A stretch of DNA of 64,000 nt, taken from contig CAWEAZ010000011.1 of NCBI GenBank assembly GCA_963807155.1, positions 124,001-188,000 on the forward strand, in the 5' to 3' direction. The notes under the pieces were generated by a model, which was given only the letters and a program-made list of their open reading frames with translations, was not told the DNA's origin and made no database searches. The stretch comes from JACCZX01 sp963807155. Its GTDB lineage: Bacteria > Pseudomonadota > Gammaproteobacteria > Burkholderiales > Burkholderiaceae_F. This document shows, piece by piece, positions 8,965 through 17,944 of this stretch. The position numbers and the translations under genes are program-made. Positions within the stretch are counted from its first letter, which is position 1, and each line of letters starts with the position of its first letter.

Positions 8965-9196
8965 CATCCGCTTTGGTCCTTTTTTCAACCCCTCGTTTTA
9001 CCAATCTGATCGCGCCGTAGAGCCATAGCTCGCGCCGATCGTCTTGCCCGGTTTGCGGTAGTTTAGGTTTACAAATCCACGGCTTATCAGCGGTATCTTT
9101 CGCCTTCTCTAGGGGGGCCGGCCGGCTATAACTTGACGGTTCGAACTGCTCGAACTCCGTTAAAACCCGGTCAGAGGTTGGGATACCAAAAACCTG

Positions 9197-10945
9197 ATGT
9201 CCACCGTCATACAAGGTTCTGCCGCTGCCGTCGGCGCCCTCACCGGCCTCGCGCGTGCGCTCGTGCAGCAAGGCAAGCTGCGCCCCGATCGTGCAGAGAA
9301 TTTCGCGCGCAAGGCTACCCAGAGCAACACGCAGTTCATCGATGAGTTGGTCGGCTCGGCGGACGTAACGGGACTCTCGGCAGCCGTGATCGCCAAGTTC
9401 GCCGCCGATACATTCGGGCATGCGTTGCTTGACCTAGGTGCTGTCGACATAGAGCAGCTACCGAAGGACATCATCGACAAGAAGTTGGTGGGATCGCTGC
9501 GCGTGCTCGCACTACGCAAGCGCGGAAATCGTCTCGCCGTCGCGGTCTCCGACCCTACCAACACACACGCGCTGGACCAGATCAAATTCCAGACGCAGCT
9601 TGCGATCGACGTCATTGTTGTCGAACACGACAAGTTAATGCGGCACGTCGAGGCCCAATCGCAAAGCGTCAGTCAGGCGCTCGACACGATCAGCGGCGGC
9701 AACGACGACATCGACTTCGGGATGCTCGATGAGCCAGCCGAAATCTCAGTGGAGGATGCCGCAGCTTCCGCTGAGGTCGACGATGCTCCGGTCGTACGTT
9801 TTCTTCAGAAACTCTTGCTTGACGCGATCGGCGAGGGTGCATCTGATTTGCACTTTGAACCGTACGAGAAGTTTTATCGCGTTCGCTTCCGTCTAGACGG
9901 TCAGATGCGCGAAGTTGCGCAGCCCCCGTTAGCGATCAAAGAGCGGTTATCGACGCGCATCAAGGTCTTGTCCCGTCTCGATATTGCAGAAAAACGCGTG
10001 CCCCAGGACGGCCGGATGAAGATTGCGCTGTCAGGCACGCGGGCTATCGATTTTCGCGTTAGCACGCTACCGACGCTGTTCGGCGAAAAAATCGTAATGC
10101 GCATACTCGACGCATCGCAAGCCAAGCTCGGCGTCGACGCGCTCGGCTATGAGCCTGACCAAAAGCAGACTCTGCTTGACTGCGTGCAGCGGCCATACGG
10201 AATGGTGCTAGTGACCGGACCAACGGGTTCGGGCAAGACAGTTTCGTTGTACACGTGTCTGAATATTCTGAACAAGCCGGACATCAATATTTCGACGGCC
10301 GAGGATCCCGCAGAGATTCAACTGGCCGGTATCAATCAGGTCAATTTGAACGAAAAGGCTGGACTCACTTTTGCCAGCGCGCTGCGTTCATTTTTGCGCC
10401 AGGATCCCGATGTGATCATGGTCGGTGAGATCCGCGATCTGGAAACGGCTGACATTGCGATCAAGGCAGCGCAAACTGGCCATATGGTGCTGTCCACACT
10501 GCATACAAACGATGCGCCTGGGACGCTAGTTCGGTTGTTGAACATGGGCGTCGCACCATTTAACATCGCATCCAGCATCATTTTGATTACTGCGCAGCGG
10601 CTGGCGCGCAAACTTTGCGCCTGCAAACAACCTTACGATCTGCCGAAGGATGCGTTCATCGGCGCTGGATTTAGTGCGGACGATATCGCCGGCGGTTGGA
10701 TTCCTTACAAGCCCATTGGCTGTGAGCGCTGCAAGGGCAGCGGCTACAAGGGTCGGCTAGGTATTTATCAGGTGATGCCTATCACCGAGACGATCCAAGA
10801 CATGATTTTGAAAAGCGCCACTGCGATCGATATCGGCCGCGAGGCACAGAGAAATGGCGTGCGCGACTTGCGCCAGTCAGGGCTGGTGAAGGTCAAGCAG
10901 GGAATCACCTCGCTGGAAGAGGTGCTCGGTTGTACTAACGTATAG
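9197..10945 (+). CDS. pilB: Type IV pilus extension ATPase PilB
   Basis: PilB is the hexameric cytoplasmic ATPase that powers pilus extension. The 582 residues hold the N-terminal MshEN/T2SE-N domain (about 40-150), GASDLHFEP near 214-222, the Walker A motif GPTGSGKT at 341-348, and DPDVIMVGEIRDLETA with the Walker B and Asp box. A Zn-binding tetracysteine set (CACKQP, then CERCKGSGYKGR) lies near 475-520. All catalytic elements are intact. It is the first gene of pilB-pilC-pilD, directly after tRNA-Pro. No major pilin gene lies nearby. Confidence 0.95.
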   Translation: MSTVIQGSAAAVGALTGLARALVQQGKLRPDRAENFARKATQSNTQFIDELVGSADVTGLSAAVIAKFAADTFGHALLDLGAVDIEQLPKDIIDKKLVGSLRVLALRKRGNRLAVAVSDPTNTHALDQIKFQTQLAIDVIVVEHDKLMRHVEAQSQSVSQALDTISGGNDDIDFGMLDEPAEISVEDAAASAEVDDAPVVRFLQKLLLDAIGEGASDLHFEPYEKFYRVRFRLDGQMREVAQPPLAIKERLSTRIKVLSRLDIAEKRVPQDGRMKIALSGTRAIDFRVSTLPTLFGEKIVMRILDASQAKLGVDALGYEPDQKQTLLDCVQRPYGMVLVTGPTGSGKTVSLYTCLNILNKPDINISTAEDPAEIQLAGINQVNLNEKAGLTFASALRSFLRQDPDVIMVGEIRDLETADIAIKAAQTGHMVLSTLHTNDAPGTLVRLLNMGVAPFNIASSIILITAQRLARKLCACKQPYDLPKDAFIGAGFSADDIAGGWIPYKPIGCERCKGSGYKGRLGIYQVMPITETIQDMILKSATAIDIGREAQRNGVRDLRQSGLVKVKQGITSLEEVLGCTNV

Positions 10946-10965
10946 AAGTCGAAGCGGAGTAACGG

Positions 10966-12201
10966 ATGGCCACGGGAACACTTGCCAAGGGGCGCCCTAC
11001 TGCAGCAGTACGGGAGTCGATGTTTCACTGGGAAGGTCGCGACAAGAACGGCCGGGTCGTAAAGGGCGATATGCGCGCTGGCGGCGAGTCTGTCGTCGCG
11101 GCATCGCTGCGCCGACGCGGCATCATGACGACGAAGATCAAGAAGCAAAGCTTCTCGCGCGGCAAGAAGATCACCGAAAAGGACTTGGCGCTTTTTTCTC
11201 GTCAATTGTCGACGATGCTGAAGGCTGGCGTGCCCTTGATGCAGGCGTTTGACATCGTCGGCAAGGGTCACTCGAACCCGTCGATGGCGCGCTTGATGAA
11301 CGATATCCGCTCGGACGTCGAGACCGGTACTAGCCTGAATCAGGCGTTCCGCAAGTACCCGCTGTACTTCGATCCGCTGTTCTGCAACCTGGTCGCTGCC
11401 GGTGAACAGGCAGGTATTCTGGAGACGCTGCTTGACCGTCTTGCGACCTACCAAGAGAAAACGATCGCGCTGAAGGGCAAAATCAAGAAGGCGATGTTCT
11501 ACCCGATCATGATTATTCTGGTCGCCGTTTTGGTAACCGCGGTGATCATGATCTTCGTGATTCCGTCGTTTAAGAGCGTGTTCACCAGTTTTGGCGCCGA
11601 CCTTCCTGCTCCGACGCTGATGGTGATCGCGATGTCGGACTTCATGGTCGGCTATTGGTACGTCGTCCTGGGTATTACCTTCGGCGGGGTTTATTTCTTA
11701 TTGCAGGCGTGGCGACGATCTGCAAAGGTCAAGGCGGCCGTTGATCGCGCATTGCTAAAGCTGCCCGTGCTGGGAGAGATGCTGCAGAAAGCATCGATTG
11801 CGCGCTGGAGCAGAACGCTGGCAACGACGTTTGCCGCCGGTGTACCGCTGGTTGAAGCGCTCGACTCGGTCGGCCCTGCAGCTGGTAATTGGGTTTACAA
11901 GGAAGCGACCAAGCAGGTGCAGAACGAGGTCAATGTCGGTACGAGCTTGGCGCAGTCGATGCAGAACACCGGTGTATTTCCGAACATGGCGATTCAGATG
12001 ACGTCGATCGGCGAGGAATCGGGCTCACTCGATTCGATGCTGTCCAAAGTCGCTGACTATTACGAGCGAGAAGTCGATGAAACGGTGGATGCGTTGGCAA
12101 GTTTGCTCGAGCCGATGATCATGGTGATTCTGGGCGTCGTCGTCGGCGGCATCGTGATCGCGATTTATCTGCCGATCTTCAAGCTCGGTCAGGTGGTCTG
12201 A
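10966..12201 (+). CDS. pilC: Type IV pilus inner-membrane platform protein PilC
   Basis: PilC is the membrane platform that couples the PilB/PilT ATPases to pilin insertion. The 411 residues contain two T2SF repeats, each with the pattern LARQL/FSRQLSTMLKAGVPL and WSRTLATTFAAGVPLVEAL. Three membrane segments lie at about 178-200, 222-243 and 382-405. The C-terminal IMVILGVVVGGIVIAIYLPI is the family ending. It follows pilB after 20 bases. A perfect hairpin lies between its stop codon and pilD. Confidence 0.94.
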   Translation: MATGTLAKGRPTAAVRESMFHWEGRDKNGRVVKGDMRAGGESVVAASLRRRGIMTTKIKKQSFSRGKKITEKDLALFSRQLSTMLKAGVPLMQAFDIVGKGHSNPSMARLMNDIRSDVETGTSLNQAFRKYPLYFDPLFCNLVAAGEQAGILETLLDRLATYQEKTIALKGKIKKAMFYPIMIILVAVLVTAVIMIFVIPSFKSVFTSFGADLPAPTLMVIAMSDFMVGYWYVVLGITFGGVYFLLQAWRRSAKVKAAVDRALLKLPVLGEMLQKASIARWSRTLATTFAAGVPLVEALDSVGPAAGNWVYKEATKQVQNEVNVGTSLAQSMQNTGVFPNMAIQMTSIGEESGSLDSMLSKVADYYEREVDETVDALASLLEPMIMVILGVVVGGIVIAIYLPIFKLGQVV

Positions 12202-12212
12202 CACTCAGGGGA

Positions 12213-12234
12213 GCCGGTGTCTTGCGACACCGGC
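12213..12234 (+). promoter_or_regulatory. Perfect 9-bp hairpin between pilC and pilD
   Basis: GCCGGTGTC and GACACCGGC pair perfectly around a TTGC loop. A strong Shine-Dalgarno string, AGGGGAG, ends at the foot of the stem (12207-12213), and the pilD TTG start lies at 12244. The linear gap from Shine-Dalgarno to start is about 31 bases, but about 9 if the hairpin is folded and skipped. No T tract follows, so it is not a normal intrinsic terminator. Confidence 0.6.
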
Positions 12235-12243
12235 AACTGATAC

Positions 12244-13080
12244 TTGTTAGAAGGCCCTGTTCTAATCGCCGTTGTCGCCGTTTTCAGCCTGGCGATCGGT
12301 TCATTCCTCAATGTTCTGATTCATCGTCTGCCGAAGATGATGGAGGCCGACTGGCGTGCGCAATGTGCCGAGCTTGAAGGCGGCGCCGCCCCCTCGTCCG
12401 GACGCTACAACCTGCTGGTGCCGCATTCCCATTGCCCACAATGCAAGGCGCCATTGCGCGTAATCGACAACATTCCGATTGCATCGTGGCTCGCCCTGCG
12501 TGGCAAATGCGCGCACTGCGCGACACGAATATCGGCGCGTTACCCCATTGTCGAAGCGTTGACGGCGCTGTTATCGGCAATCGTCGCCTGGAAGTTCGGA
12601 CTGACATGGCAGACGGCGCTTGCGCTTGTATTCACGTGGACACTGATCGCGCTCACGTTTATCGACGCCGATACCACGCTGTTGCCCGATGATTTGACTT
12701 TGCCGTTGCTCTGGCTAGGCTTGCTGGCCAACGTGTACGGGCTGTTCGTACCCCTCAAAGACGCCGTGCTCGGCGCGGCAGCGGGCTATCTGGTGCTGTG
12801 GTGCATCTACTGGCTGTTCAAGCTGACGACAGGCAAGGAAGGTATGGGCTACGGCGACTTCAAGCTCCTCGCCGCCCTTGGCGCATGGATGGGTTGGAAA
12901 GCGTTGTTGCCGATCGTCTTGCTGTCGTCGCTGGTGGGCGCAGTCGTCGGCATAGCACTGATCGTCCTGGCGCGGCGCGGGCGCGAAATTCCAATTCCCT
13001 TTGGTCCGTATCTCGCGGCGGCGGGAATGATCATGATGCTGACCGGTGATCGACTCACGCGGTGGTTAGTGCCGCTTTGA
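12244..13080 (+). CDS. pilD: Prepilin leader peptidase / N-methyltransferase PilD
   Basis: PilD cleaves and N-methylates type IV prepilins and pseudopilins. The 278 residues carry GSFLNVLIHRLP near the N-terminus, the paired CPQC and CAHC motifs of the methylase domain, and the two aspartates of the peptidase active site in FIDADTTLLPDDLTLP and GMGYGDFKLLAALGAW. Several membrane helices follow. The start is an unusual TTG at 12244 because an in-frame stop lies immediately upstream at 12238-12240. Its initiation region is shaped by the hairpin at 12213-12234. The stop overlaps the coaE start (TGATG). Confidence 0.93.
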   Translation: MLEGPVLIAVVAVFSLAIGSFLNVLIHRLPKMMEADWRAQCAELEGGAAPSSGRYNLLVPHSHCPQCKAPLRVIDNIPIASWLALRGKCAHCATRISARYPIVEALTALLSAIVAWKFGLTWQTALALVFTWTLIALTFIDADTTLLPDDLTLPLLWLGLLANVYGLFVPLKDAVLGAAAGYLVLWCIYWLFKLTTGKEGMGYGDFKLLAALGAWMGWKALLPIVLLSSLVGAVVGIALIVLARRGREIPIPFGPYLAAAGMIMMLTGDRLTRWLVPL

Positions 13081-13719
13081 TGTCGTCTGCTTTCAGCGTC
13101 GGCCTAACAGGTGGCGTTGGCAGCGGCAAATCCACGATCGGTGCGATGTTTTCGGATCGGGGCGCTGCGCTGGTCGACGCCGATTTGATTGCCCATCAAC
13201 TGACGAGCGCTGGCGGCGATGCCATCGAAGCATTGAGGGAAGCATTCGGCGCCGAGGCAATTACCCCGCGAGGGATCGCTGGACCGGGTTCGCATGCGCG
13301 CTCGTGTCTTTTCCGATGCGGCGCTCCGCACGCAGCTCGAATCGCTGCTGCATCCGATGATCAGGGGTGCGATGCGCGAAAGTGCGGCGAAACTCATTGT
13401 CGAGGGTGCGCCTTACGTCGTGCTGGTCGTTCCATTGTTGGTCGAAACCGGCAACCGGGGCGGCTACGCTGACCACGTTCTCTTGATCGATTGCAGCGAG
13501 GCGACGCAGTTGGCACGAGTACGTGCCAGACCAGGAATCGACGAAATGACAGCACGAAAAATAATTGCCGCGCAGGCGACTCGCGCGGAACGCCTTGCCA
13601 TAGCGGATGACGTATTGCTCAACGAGGCACCGCTCGACCAGATAGACCACAAAGTGGAGCGTCTGCACCAGATGTACCTACGATCCGCTGCGATCAAACG
13701 ATCGCGCGAAACCCTGTGA
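13080..13719 (+). pseudogene. coaE: Dephospho-CoA kinase CoaE, interrupted by a +1 frame break
   Basis: CoaE phosphorylates dephospho-CoA in the last step of coenzyme A synthesis and is normally essential. Residues 1-65, read from the ATG at 13080, include the P-loop GLTGGVGSGKST and VDADLIAHQL. After about 13275 the frame runs into unrelated sequence, while the next frame continues the protein (RMRARVFSDAALRTQLESLL, then the stop at 13719). Dropping one base near 13275 restores PRGSLDRVRMRARVFSD and a normal 212-residue protein. A sequence error is more likely than true loss, because the rest is well conserved. The start overlaps the pilD stop. Confidence 0.9.
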
Positions 13720-13752
13720 TATCTTCGACCATGCCCTCAATTTCATCGCGAG

Positions 13753-14523
13753 ATGTCGACGGACGGTAAGGTCTTATACGAGTATCCGTTCAGCGAGCGC
13801 GTCCGGACCTTGCTGCGTCTTGAGGACCTGTTCGACAAGTTGATGTACTTCTGCGCGCAGGAGCACGCCTACTGCCACCATACGGCGCTGCTGACACTGT
13901 TCGAAATTCTCGAAGTCACGTCGCGCGCGGATCTCAAATCGGACTTGTTGCAGGAGCTCGAGCGTCATAAGCAGTCGCTTCAAGCGCTGCGCAATAATCC
14001 CCAGGTGTCGGAAAGTGCGCTCTCAGGCGTGCTGTCCGAGATCGAGCGCGCACAACAGAATCTGAATGCCGCTACGGGCAAAGCCGGCCAGCACGTGCGC
14101 GACAACGAATGGCTGATGAGTATCCGCAGCCGCGCAATCATTCCGGGTGGGACATGCGAGTTTGATCTGCCGTCCTACCACGCATGGTTGACGCGCGATG
14201 TCGACACGCGGATGCGCGACCTGCAAAACTGGGTGGCCCCAATGCTGCAGTTTCACTCCGCACTGGCGATCGTTTTGAAGTTGTTGCGCGAAACTGCGCA
14301 TCGCAGCAAGCAGGTTGCAACGCAAGGCGCCTTTCAGCAGATGTTGCAGGGAAGAACCTACGCCCTATTACAGGTGCGAGTCGATGGCGCGCTCCACGCT
14401 ATTCCTGAAATCAGCGCCAACAAGTACATGCTCTGGATCCGATTTACGACGCAGGATCGCGAACCGAAGCCCCGTTCGATGGATCAAGACGTGCCTTTCG
14501 AGTTAGCGCTCTGCGCGTTCTAG
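13753..14523 (+). CDS. zapD: Cell division protein ZapD
   Basis: ZapD (YacF, DUF1342) binds the C-terminus of FtsZ and bundles protofilaments at the Z-ring. The 256-residue protein begins with YEYPFSERVRTLLRLEDLFD, the signature of the family, and is predicted to be mostly helical, with an all-alpha N domain and a beta domain. It lies in the usual order coaE-zapD-yacG. Its partner FtsZ is encoded at 23360-24540 in this window. Confidence 0.95.
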   Translation: MSTDGKVLYEYPFSERVRTLLRLEDLFDKLMYFCAQEHAYCHHTALLTLFEILEVTSRADLKSDLLQELERHKQSLQALRNNPQVSESALSGVLSEIERAQQNLNAATGKAGQHVRDNEWLMSIRSRAIIPGGTCEFDLPSYHAWLTRDVDTRMRDLQNWVAPMLQFHSALAIVLKLLRETAHRSKQVATQGAFQQMLQGRTYALLQVRVDGALHAIPEISANKYMLWIRFTTQDREPKPRSMDQDVPFELALCAF

Positions 14524-14530
14524 TTTCAAA

Positions 14531-14722
14531 ATGGCCAAGGTCAGATGTCCGACTTGCGGCCGCGAGGTCAAATGGGACGAGCAGGAAAAGTTTCGTCCGT
14601 TTTGTTCCGAACGCTGCAAGCTCATCGATCTCGGAGCTTGGGCGTCCGACGGCTATTCGATTGCCGGTCCGGAGGACAACGATGGTGACAAGACACCGGA
14701 CGCCTCGAGTCGCTCGCACTGA
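14531..14722 (+). CDS. yacG: DNA gyrase inhibitor YacG
   Basis: YacG is a small zinc protein that binds GyrB and inhibits gyrase. Its four zinc-binding cysteines are C6 and C9 (CPTC) and C25 and C29 (CSERC), in the pattern CX2C-X15-CX3C. The protein has 63 residues with an acidic, likely disordered tail. It follows zapD by a few bases. Its 3' end overlaps the convergent Nudix-ThiE gene by 70 bases. Confidence 0.93.
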   Translation: MAKVRCPTCGREVKWDEQEKFRPFCSERCKLIDLGAWASDGYSIAGPEDNDGDKTPDASSRSH

Positions 14723-15670
14723 TCGTCATTCCAAACTGCGGACAGCGATGCAATTCCGTGTGCTCCGTAGGACATGGCAGTCGCCAGATCGCTGGCTCGC
14801 ATTCCTCCCAGCGCATACACCGGCACACTGCTGTTGGTGATCATGCCCGCGAAGGCGTTCCATCCAAGGGGCCGATCATGCGGATGTGTCGCCGTCTTCT
14901 GTACCGGGCCCGCTATAACGAAATCCAATTGCAGCTCGGCTGCTCGTTCAATCTCTGCGCGGGAGTGGACCGACGCGGCAACCCACTCGAGCTCCGGTCG
15001 CTGTTGCAAATCCGCAAGGTCGGCTGCAGTCAAATGCACGCCGTCTGCCTTTTCCCATAGTGCTCGGTCGTGCCGGCTGTTGACCAGCAATGTCGCGCCC
15101 GCGGCGCGCACCCGGGCTAGCACCTCATCGAAAAGCGCTGCGGCATCGGCGGCGTCGAGCGCGGGCTCCCGAAACTGCAACAGCTTCAAGCCACATGCGA
15201 GAGCCGTCTCAAGGCGCTGTAGAAATAACTCGCGACCCAGCTGTGCGACCGCAGTGATCGCATAAATCGGCGCAAGGGCAAGCCACCGCAAAACCGGAAC
15301 GGTCGCCGGCAACAGCGGGCCCTCCGGGTAACACCTGGGTGGAAAAGAAACCAAAGCTCTGATGCTCGCGCGCACGAAGCTCTCCGCGCCAGTCAAACAC
15401 TCGAAAAAAATGCAACCGGACCAATGCATGCGGATAGTCGAAAACACGCACGACCCAGGGATAAGCGGTGCCGATATCAATGCCAAGTTCTTCGTGCAGC
15501 TCGCGCGCAAGCGCTGTTGCGACTGCCTCACCAGGTTCCACCTTGCCTCCGGGGAACTCCCAGTAGGACGCGTAAGGTTTTCCCGCTGGGCGACTGGCCA
15601 GCAGAAACCGACCGTCAGGGCGAATTAGCACACCGGCCGCAACATCGACCGGCGTGCGCGTTGATGTCAT
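14653..15670 (-). pseudogene. Nudix (MutT-like) - ThiE-like fusion protein, with a +1 frame break
   Basis: The N-terminal domain is a MutT-type Nudix hydrolase (GGKVEPGEAVATALARELHE, then ELGID), expected to clear oxidised nucleotides such as 8-oxo-dGTP. The C-terminal domain resembles thiamine phosphate synthase (LKLLQFREPALDAADAAAL, VHLTAADL, VIAGPVQKTATHPH, VYALGGM). Such fusions are known in betaproteobacteria, and the role of the ThiE-like part is unclear. The two halves are in different frames. Removing one base near 15324 gives VLPEGPLLPATVPVLRWLAL and a 338-residue protein. The gene overlaps the DUF815 gene upstream by four bases and yacG downstream by 70. Confidence 0.85.
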
Positions 15671-16569
15671 CGCGCCGCGCTACCGCCTGCGAGGCGTTTC
15701 CCCCCGGCCCAGTGGCGCGCGAACTGCATTGCCACGCGGCCGGAACGCGATCCGCGCTGCAGCGCGAATTGCAATGCTTCGGCACGCGCTTCGCCTGCCT
15801 CGTGGTGCTTCAAGCCGAAGCGTTGCAGCCAGTGGGTGACGATGTCGAGGTAGTCGTCCTGACGAAATGGATAGAACGAAAGCCAGAGGCCAAAGCGCTC
15901 TGATAGCGAGACCTGCTCCTCCACCGCCTCGGCAGGATGAATTTCGCCATCGCCGTCGTAACGCGTATCAAGGTTGTCGCGCATCAACTCGGGCATCAGG
16001 TGTCGCCGATTCGACGATGCATAAATCAGGACATTGTCGGCCGTGCCGGCGATCGAACCGTCGAGAGCAGCTTTCAACTCCTTGTAGCCGGCTTCGTTCT
16101 TGTCGAACGATAGATCGTCACAAAAAATAATGAAGCGCTCGCCTCGTCCAGAAATGATGTCGACGATGTCGGCGATATCGACCAGGTCGCGCTTGTCGAC
16201 CTCGATCAGCCGCAACCCACGTGCGGCAAACTCGTTCAAACATGCGCGGATGAGCGACGATTTTCCGGTTCCGCGTGCACCTGTCAGCAAGGCGTTGTTC
16301 GCCGGTAAGCCACGCACGAAACGTTCCGTGTTTTGCGCAAGCGCTGCCTTCTGAGTATCCACATGCTTCAGATCGTCAAATGGAATCAATGCCGGCCGTA
16401 GGACCGGCTGCAGCTCGCCTCGCTCAATGCCCAAGTAACGCCGCTTACGCCAGCGAAAGGCCGGCGACGACGGGAATTCGGTCGGCGACTGCACCGGCAA
16501 CAACGATTCAAGTCGCTCGAGCACGGCGGCCAGGCGCTCCAGTGTCGAATCCGGCGTAGGGCGGGTCAC
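15667..16569 (-). CDS. DUF815-family P-loop ATPase
   Basis: This is a 300-residue AAA-like ATPase of the DUF815 family, whose cellular role is not established. The Walker A motif is GARGTGKSS, and the Walker B-like segment is FIIFCDDLSFD. SSNRRHLMPE and FGLWLSFYPFRQDDYL are family landmarks. It sits between argJ and the Nudix-ThiE fusion, overlapping both neighbours by four bases, so all three are probably one operon. That arrangement is familiar in betaproteobacteria, but it does not itself reveal a function. Confidence 0.9.
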   Translation of the reverse strand: MTRPTPDSTLERLAAVLERLESLLPVQSPTEFPSSPAFRWRKRRYLGIERGELQPVLRPALIPFDDLKHVDTQKAALAQNTERFVRGLPANNALLTGARGTGKSSLIRACLNEFAARGLRLIEVDKRDLVDIADIVDIISGRGERFIIFCDDLSFDKNEAGYKELKAALDGSIAGTADNVLIYASSNRRHLMPELMRDNLDTRYDGDGEIHPAEAVEEQVSLSERFGLWLSFYPFRQDDYLDIVTHWLQRFGLKHHEAGEARAEALQFALQRGSRSGRVAMQFARHWAGGKRLAGGSAAR

Positions 16570-17792
16570 GATCGATAGTCAGCGTTAATAGATACGTACT
16601 CGTGCGACAGATCGGTGGTCCATACCGATGCCACAGCGCGACCACGGCCCAACTGCAAACGCACCAGGATTTCAGCCTTCTTCATCACACGCTGGCCGTC
16701 TTCCTCCCGATATGCTGGATGACGGCCGCCATCGCGTACGACATGGACGTCGTCCAGATGCATTTGAACATGTTCAGGCTTGAGATCGTCAATCCCCGCG
16801 TAGCCGACCGCGGCAAGTATCCGCCCGAGATTGGGGTCGGAGGCGAAGAACGCCGTCTTGACCAACGGAGAATGCGCGACTGCATAGGCGACCTGGCGCG
16901 CCTCCTTCTCGGTGCCCGCCTGCTCGACACGTACCTCGATGAACTTGGTCGCGCCTTCGCCATCGCGCACGATCGCATGCGCGAGTTCACGCGCGACGTC
17001 GGTCAACGCAGCTGAAAACGCGGTGAAGAGCGGTTCGTTGGCCGACTCGATTCGCACCGGACCATGCCCACTCGCCATCACGATAAAAGAATCGTTGGTC
17101 GACGTATCGCCGTCGATCGTGATGCAGTTGAATGATCGGTCGGCCACGTGCTGAGTCAGTTGCTGCAGTAGCACCGGCTGGATCGCGACGTCGGTCGCGA
17201 TGAAGCCCAGCATCGTGGCCATATTCGGTCGAATCATTCCTGCACCCTTTGCGATCCCAGTCAACGTAACGATGGCTCCGCCGATGTCGACTCGACGCGA
17301 CACGGCTTTCGGAATGGTGTCAGTCGTCATGATGGTTTCGGCCGCTTGCAGCCAGTGATCCGGGTCGAGCCGGCCAACAGCCTCTGGCAGTGCGGCAACC
17401 AATCGCTCGATCAGCAATGGCTCCATGATCACGCCGGTGGAAAACGGAAGCACCTGTTCGGCATCGCAACCGATCAGTTGTGCCAGTGCCTCGCAACTCG
17501 TGCGTGCGGCCTGCAGCCCCCACTCCCCAGTTCCTGCGTTCGCATTGCCCGTGTTGATGACCAAGGCGCGCACCCCCTTTTTTGCGGCCAGGTGCTTGCG
17601 ACACAACAATATCGGTGCCGCGGCAAACCGGTTTTGTGTAAACACACCGGCAACGCTCGCGCCGTCGGCGATGCGAATGACTAACAGATCCTTGCGGTCA
17701 GCCTTTCGTATGCCCGCTTCCGCCCAGCCGAGGTCGACACCTGCAACCGGGAACAGCGACTTCGGATCGGGGGCGTGAAGATTAACTGCCAC
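16566..17792 (-). CDS. argJ: Bifunctional ornithine acetyltransferase / N-acetylglutamate synthase
   Basis: ArgJ moves the acetyl group from N-acetylornithine to glutamate and can also make N-acetylglutamate, so it serves arginine synthesis. The precursor cleaves itself before the nucleophilic Thr of the conserved PNMATMLGFIATD motif, which is intact here. GAGMIRPN just before it and TGIAKGA are also typical. The length of 408 residues is normal. The gene leads the argJ-DUF815-Nudix operon and lies 152 bases downstream of secA, with GC-rich dyads between them. Confidence 0.96.
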   Translation of the reverse strand: MAVNLHAPDPKSLFPVAGVDLGWAEAGIRKADRKDLLVIRIADGASVAGVFTQNRFAAAPILLCRKHLAAKKGVRALVINTGNANAGTGEWGLQAARTSCEALAQLIGCDAEQVLPFSTGVIMEPLLIERLVAALPEAVGRLDPDHWLQAAETIMTTDTIPKAVSRRVDIGGAIVTLTGIAKGAGMIRPNMATMLGFIATDVAIQPVLLQQLTQHVADRSFNCITIDGDTSTNDSFIVMASGHGPVRIESANEPLFTAFSAALTDVARELAHAIVRDGEGATKFIEVRVEQAGTEKEARQVAYAVAHSPLVKTAFFASDPNLGRILAAVGYAGIDDLKPEHVQMHLDDVHVVRDGGRHPAYREEDGQRVMKKAEILVRLQLGRGRAVASVWTTDLSHEYVSINADYRS

Positions 17793-17840
17793 GTTCAGAG
17801 ATCAGCAAGAAATGCGGCATACGAAGCGACTCTCCCCTAG

Positions 17841-17944
17841 CCTTTGTACTGCGCGCGTACGCGCGGCCGCTCCGAAGGGAGCGCGCCTAACTAATCGCGA
17901 CGAGTGCACGTGCAACCGCGTAGCGGTTGCGTACACGAGGAGCG
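17841..17944. repeat. GC-rich dyads after secA, including copy 1 of a REP-like element
   Basis: The 152 bases between secA and argJ hold several inverted repeats. The best defined is 17906-17944: GCACGTGC, a stem CAACCGC/GCGGTTG, then GCGTACACGAGG. The same outer boxes surround a different stem at 59598-59634, where they also sit just downstream of a minus-strand stop codon. Further left, CGCGCGTACGCGCG and CGCTCC/GGGAGCG are also self-complementary. No T tract is seen, so this is not a standard terminator. A repetitive extragenic palindrome is the best reading. Confidence 0.45.

Noticed and set aside
9136..9152. Small dyad GTTCGA-ACTGC-TCGAAC upstream of pilB, considered as an operator.
   Set aside because: A six-base stem alone is weak evidence, and no matching second copy or known operator consensus was found.
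8801..9421. Minus-strand reading frame of 206 codons across tRNA-Pro, containing VRGFEPPTPASRTQYSTRLS.
   Set aside because: That peptide is the reverse translation of a tRNA-Pro gene and is a familiar annotation error. The frame also lies antisense to the pilB start.
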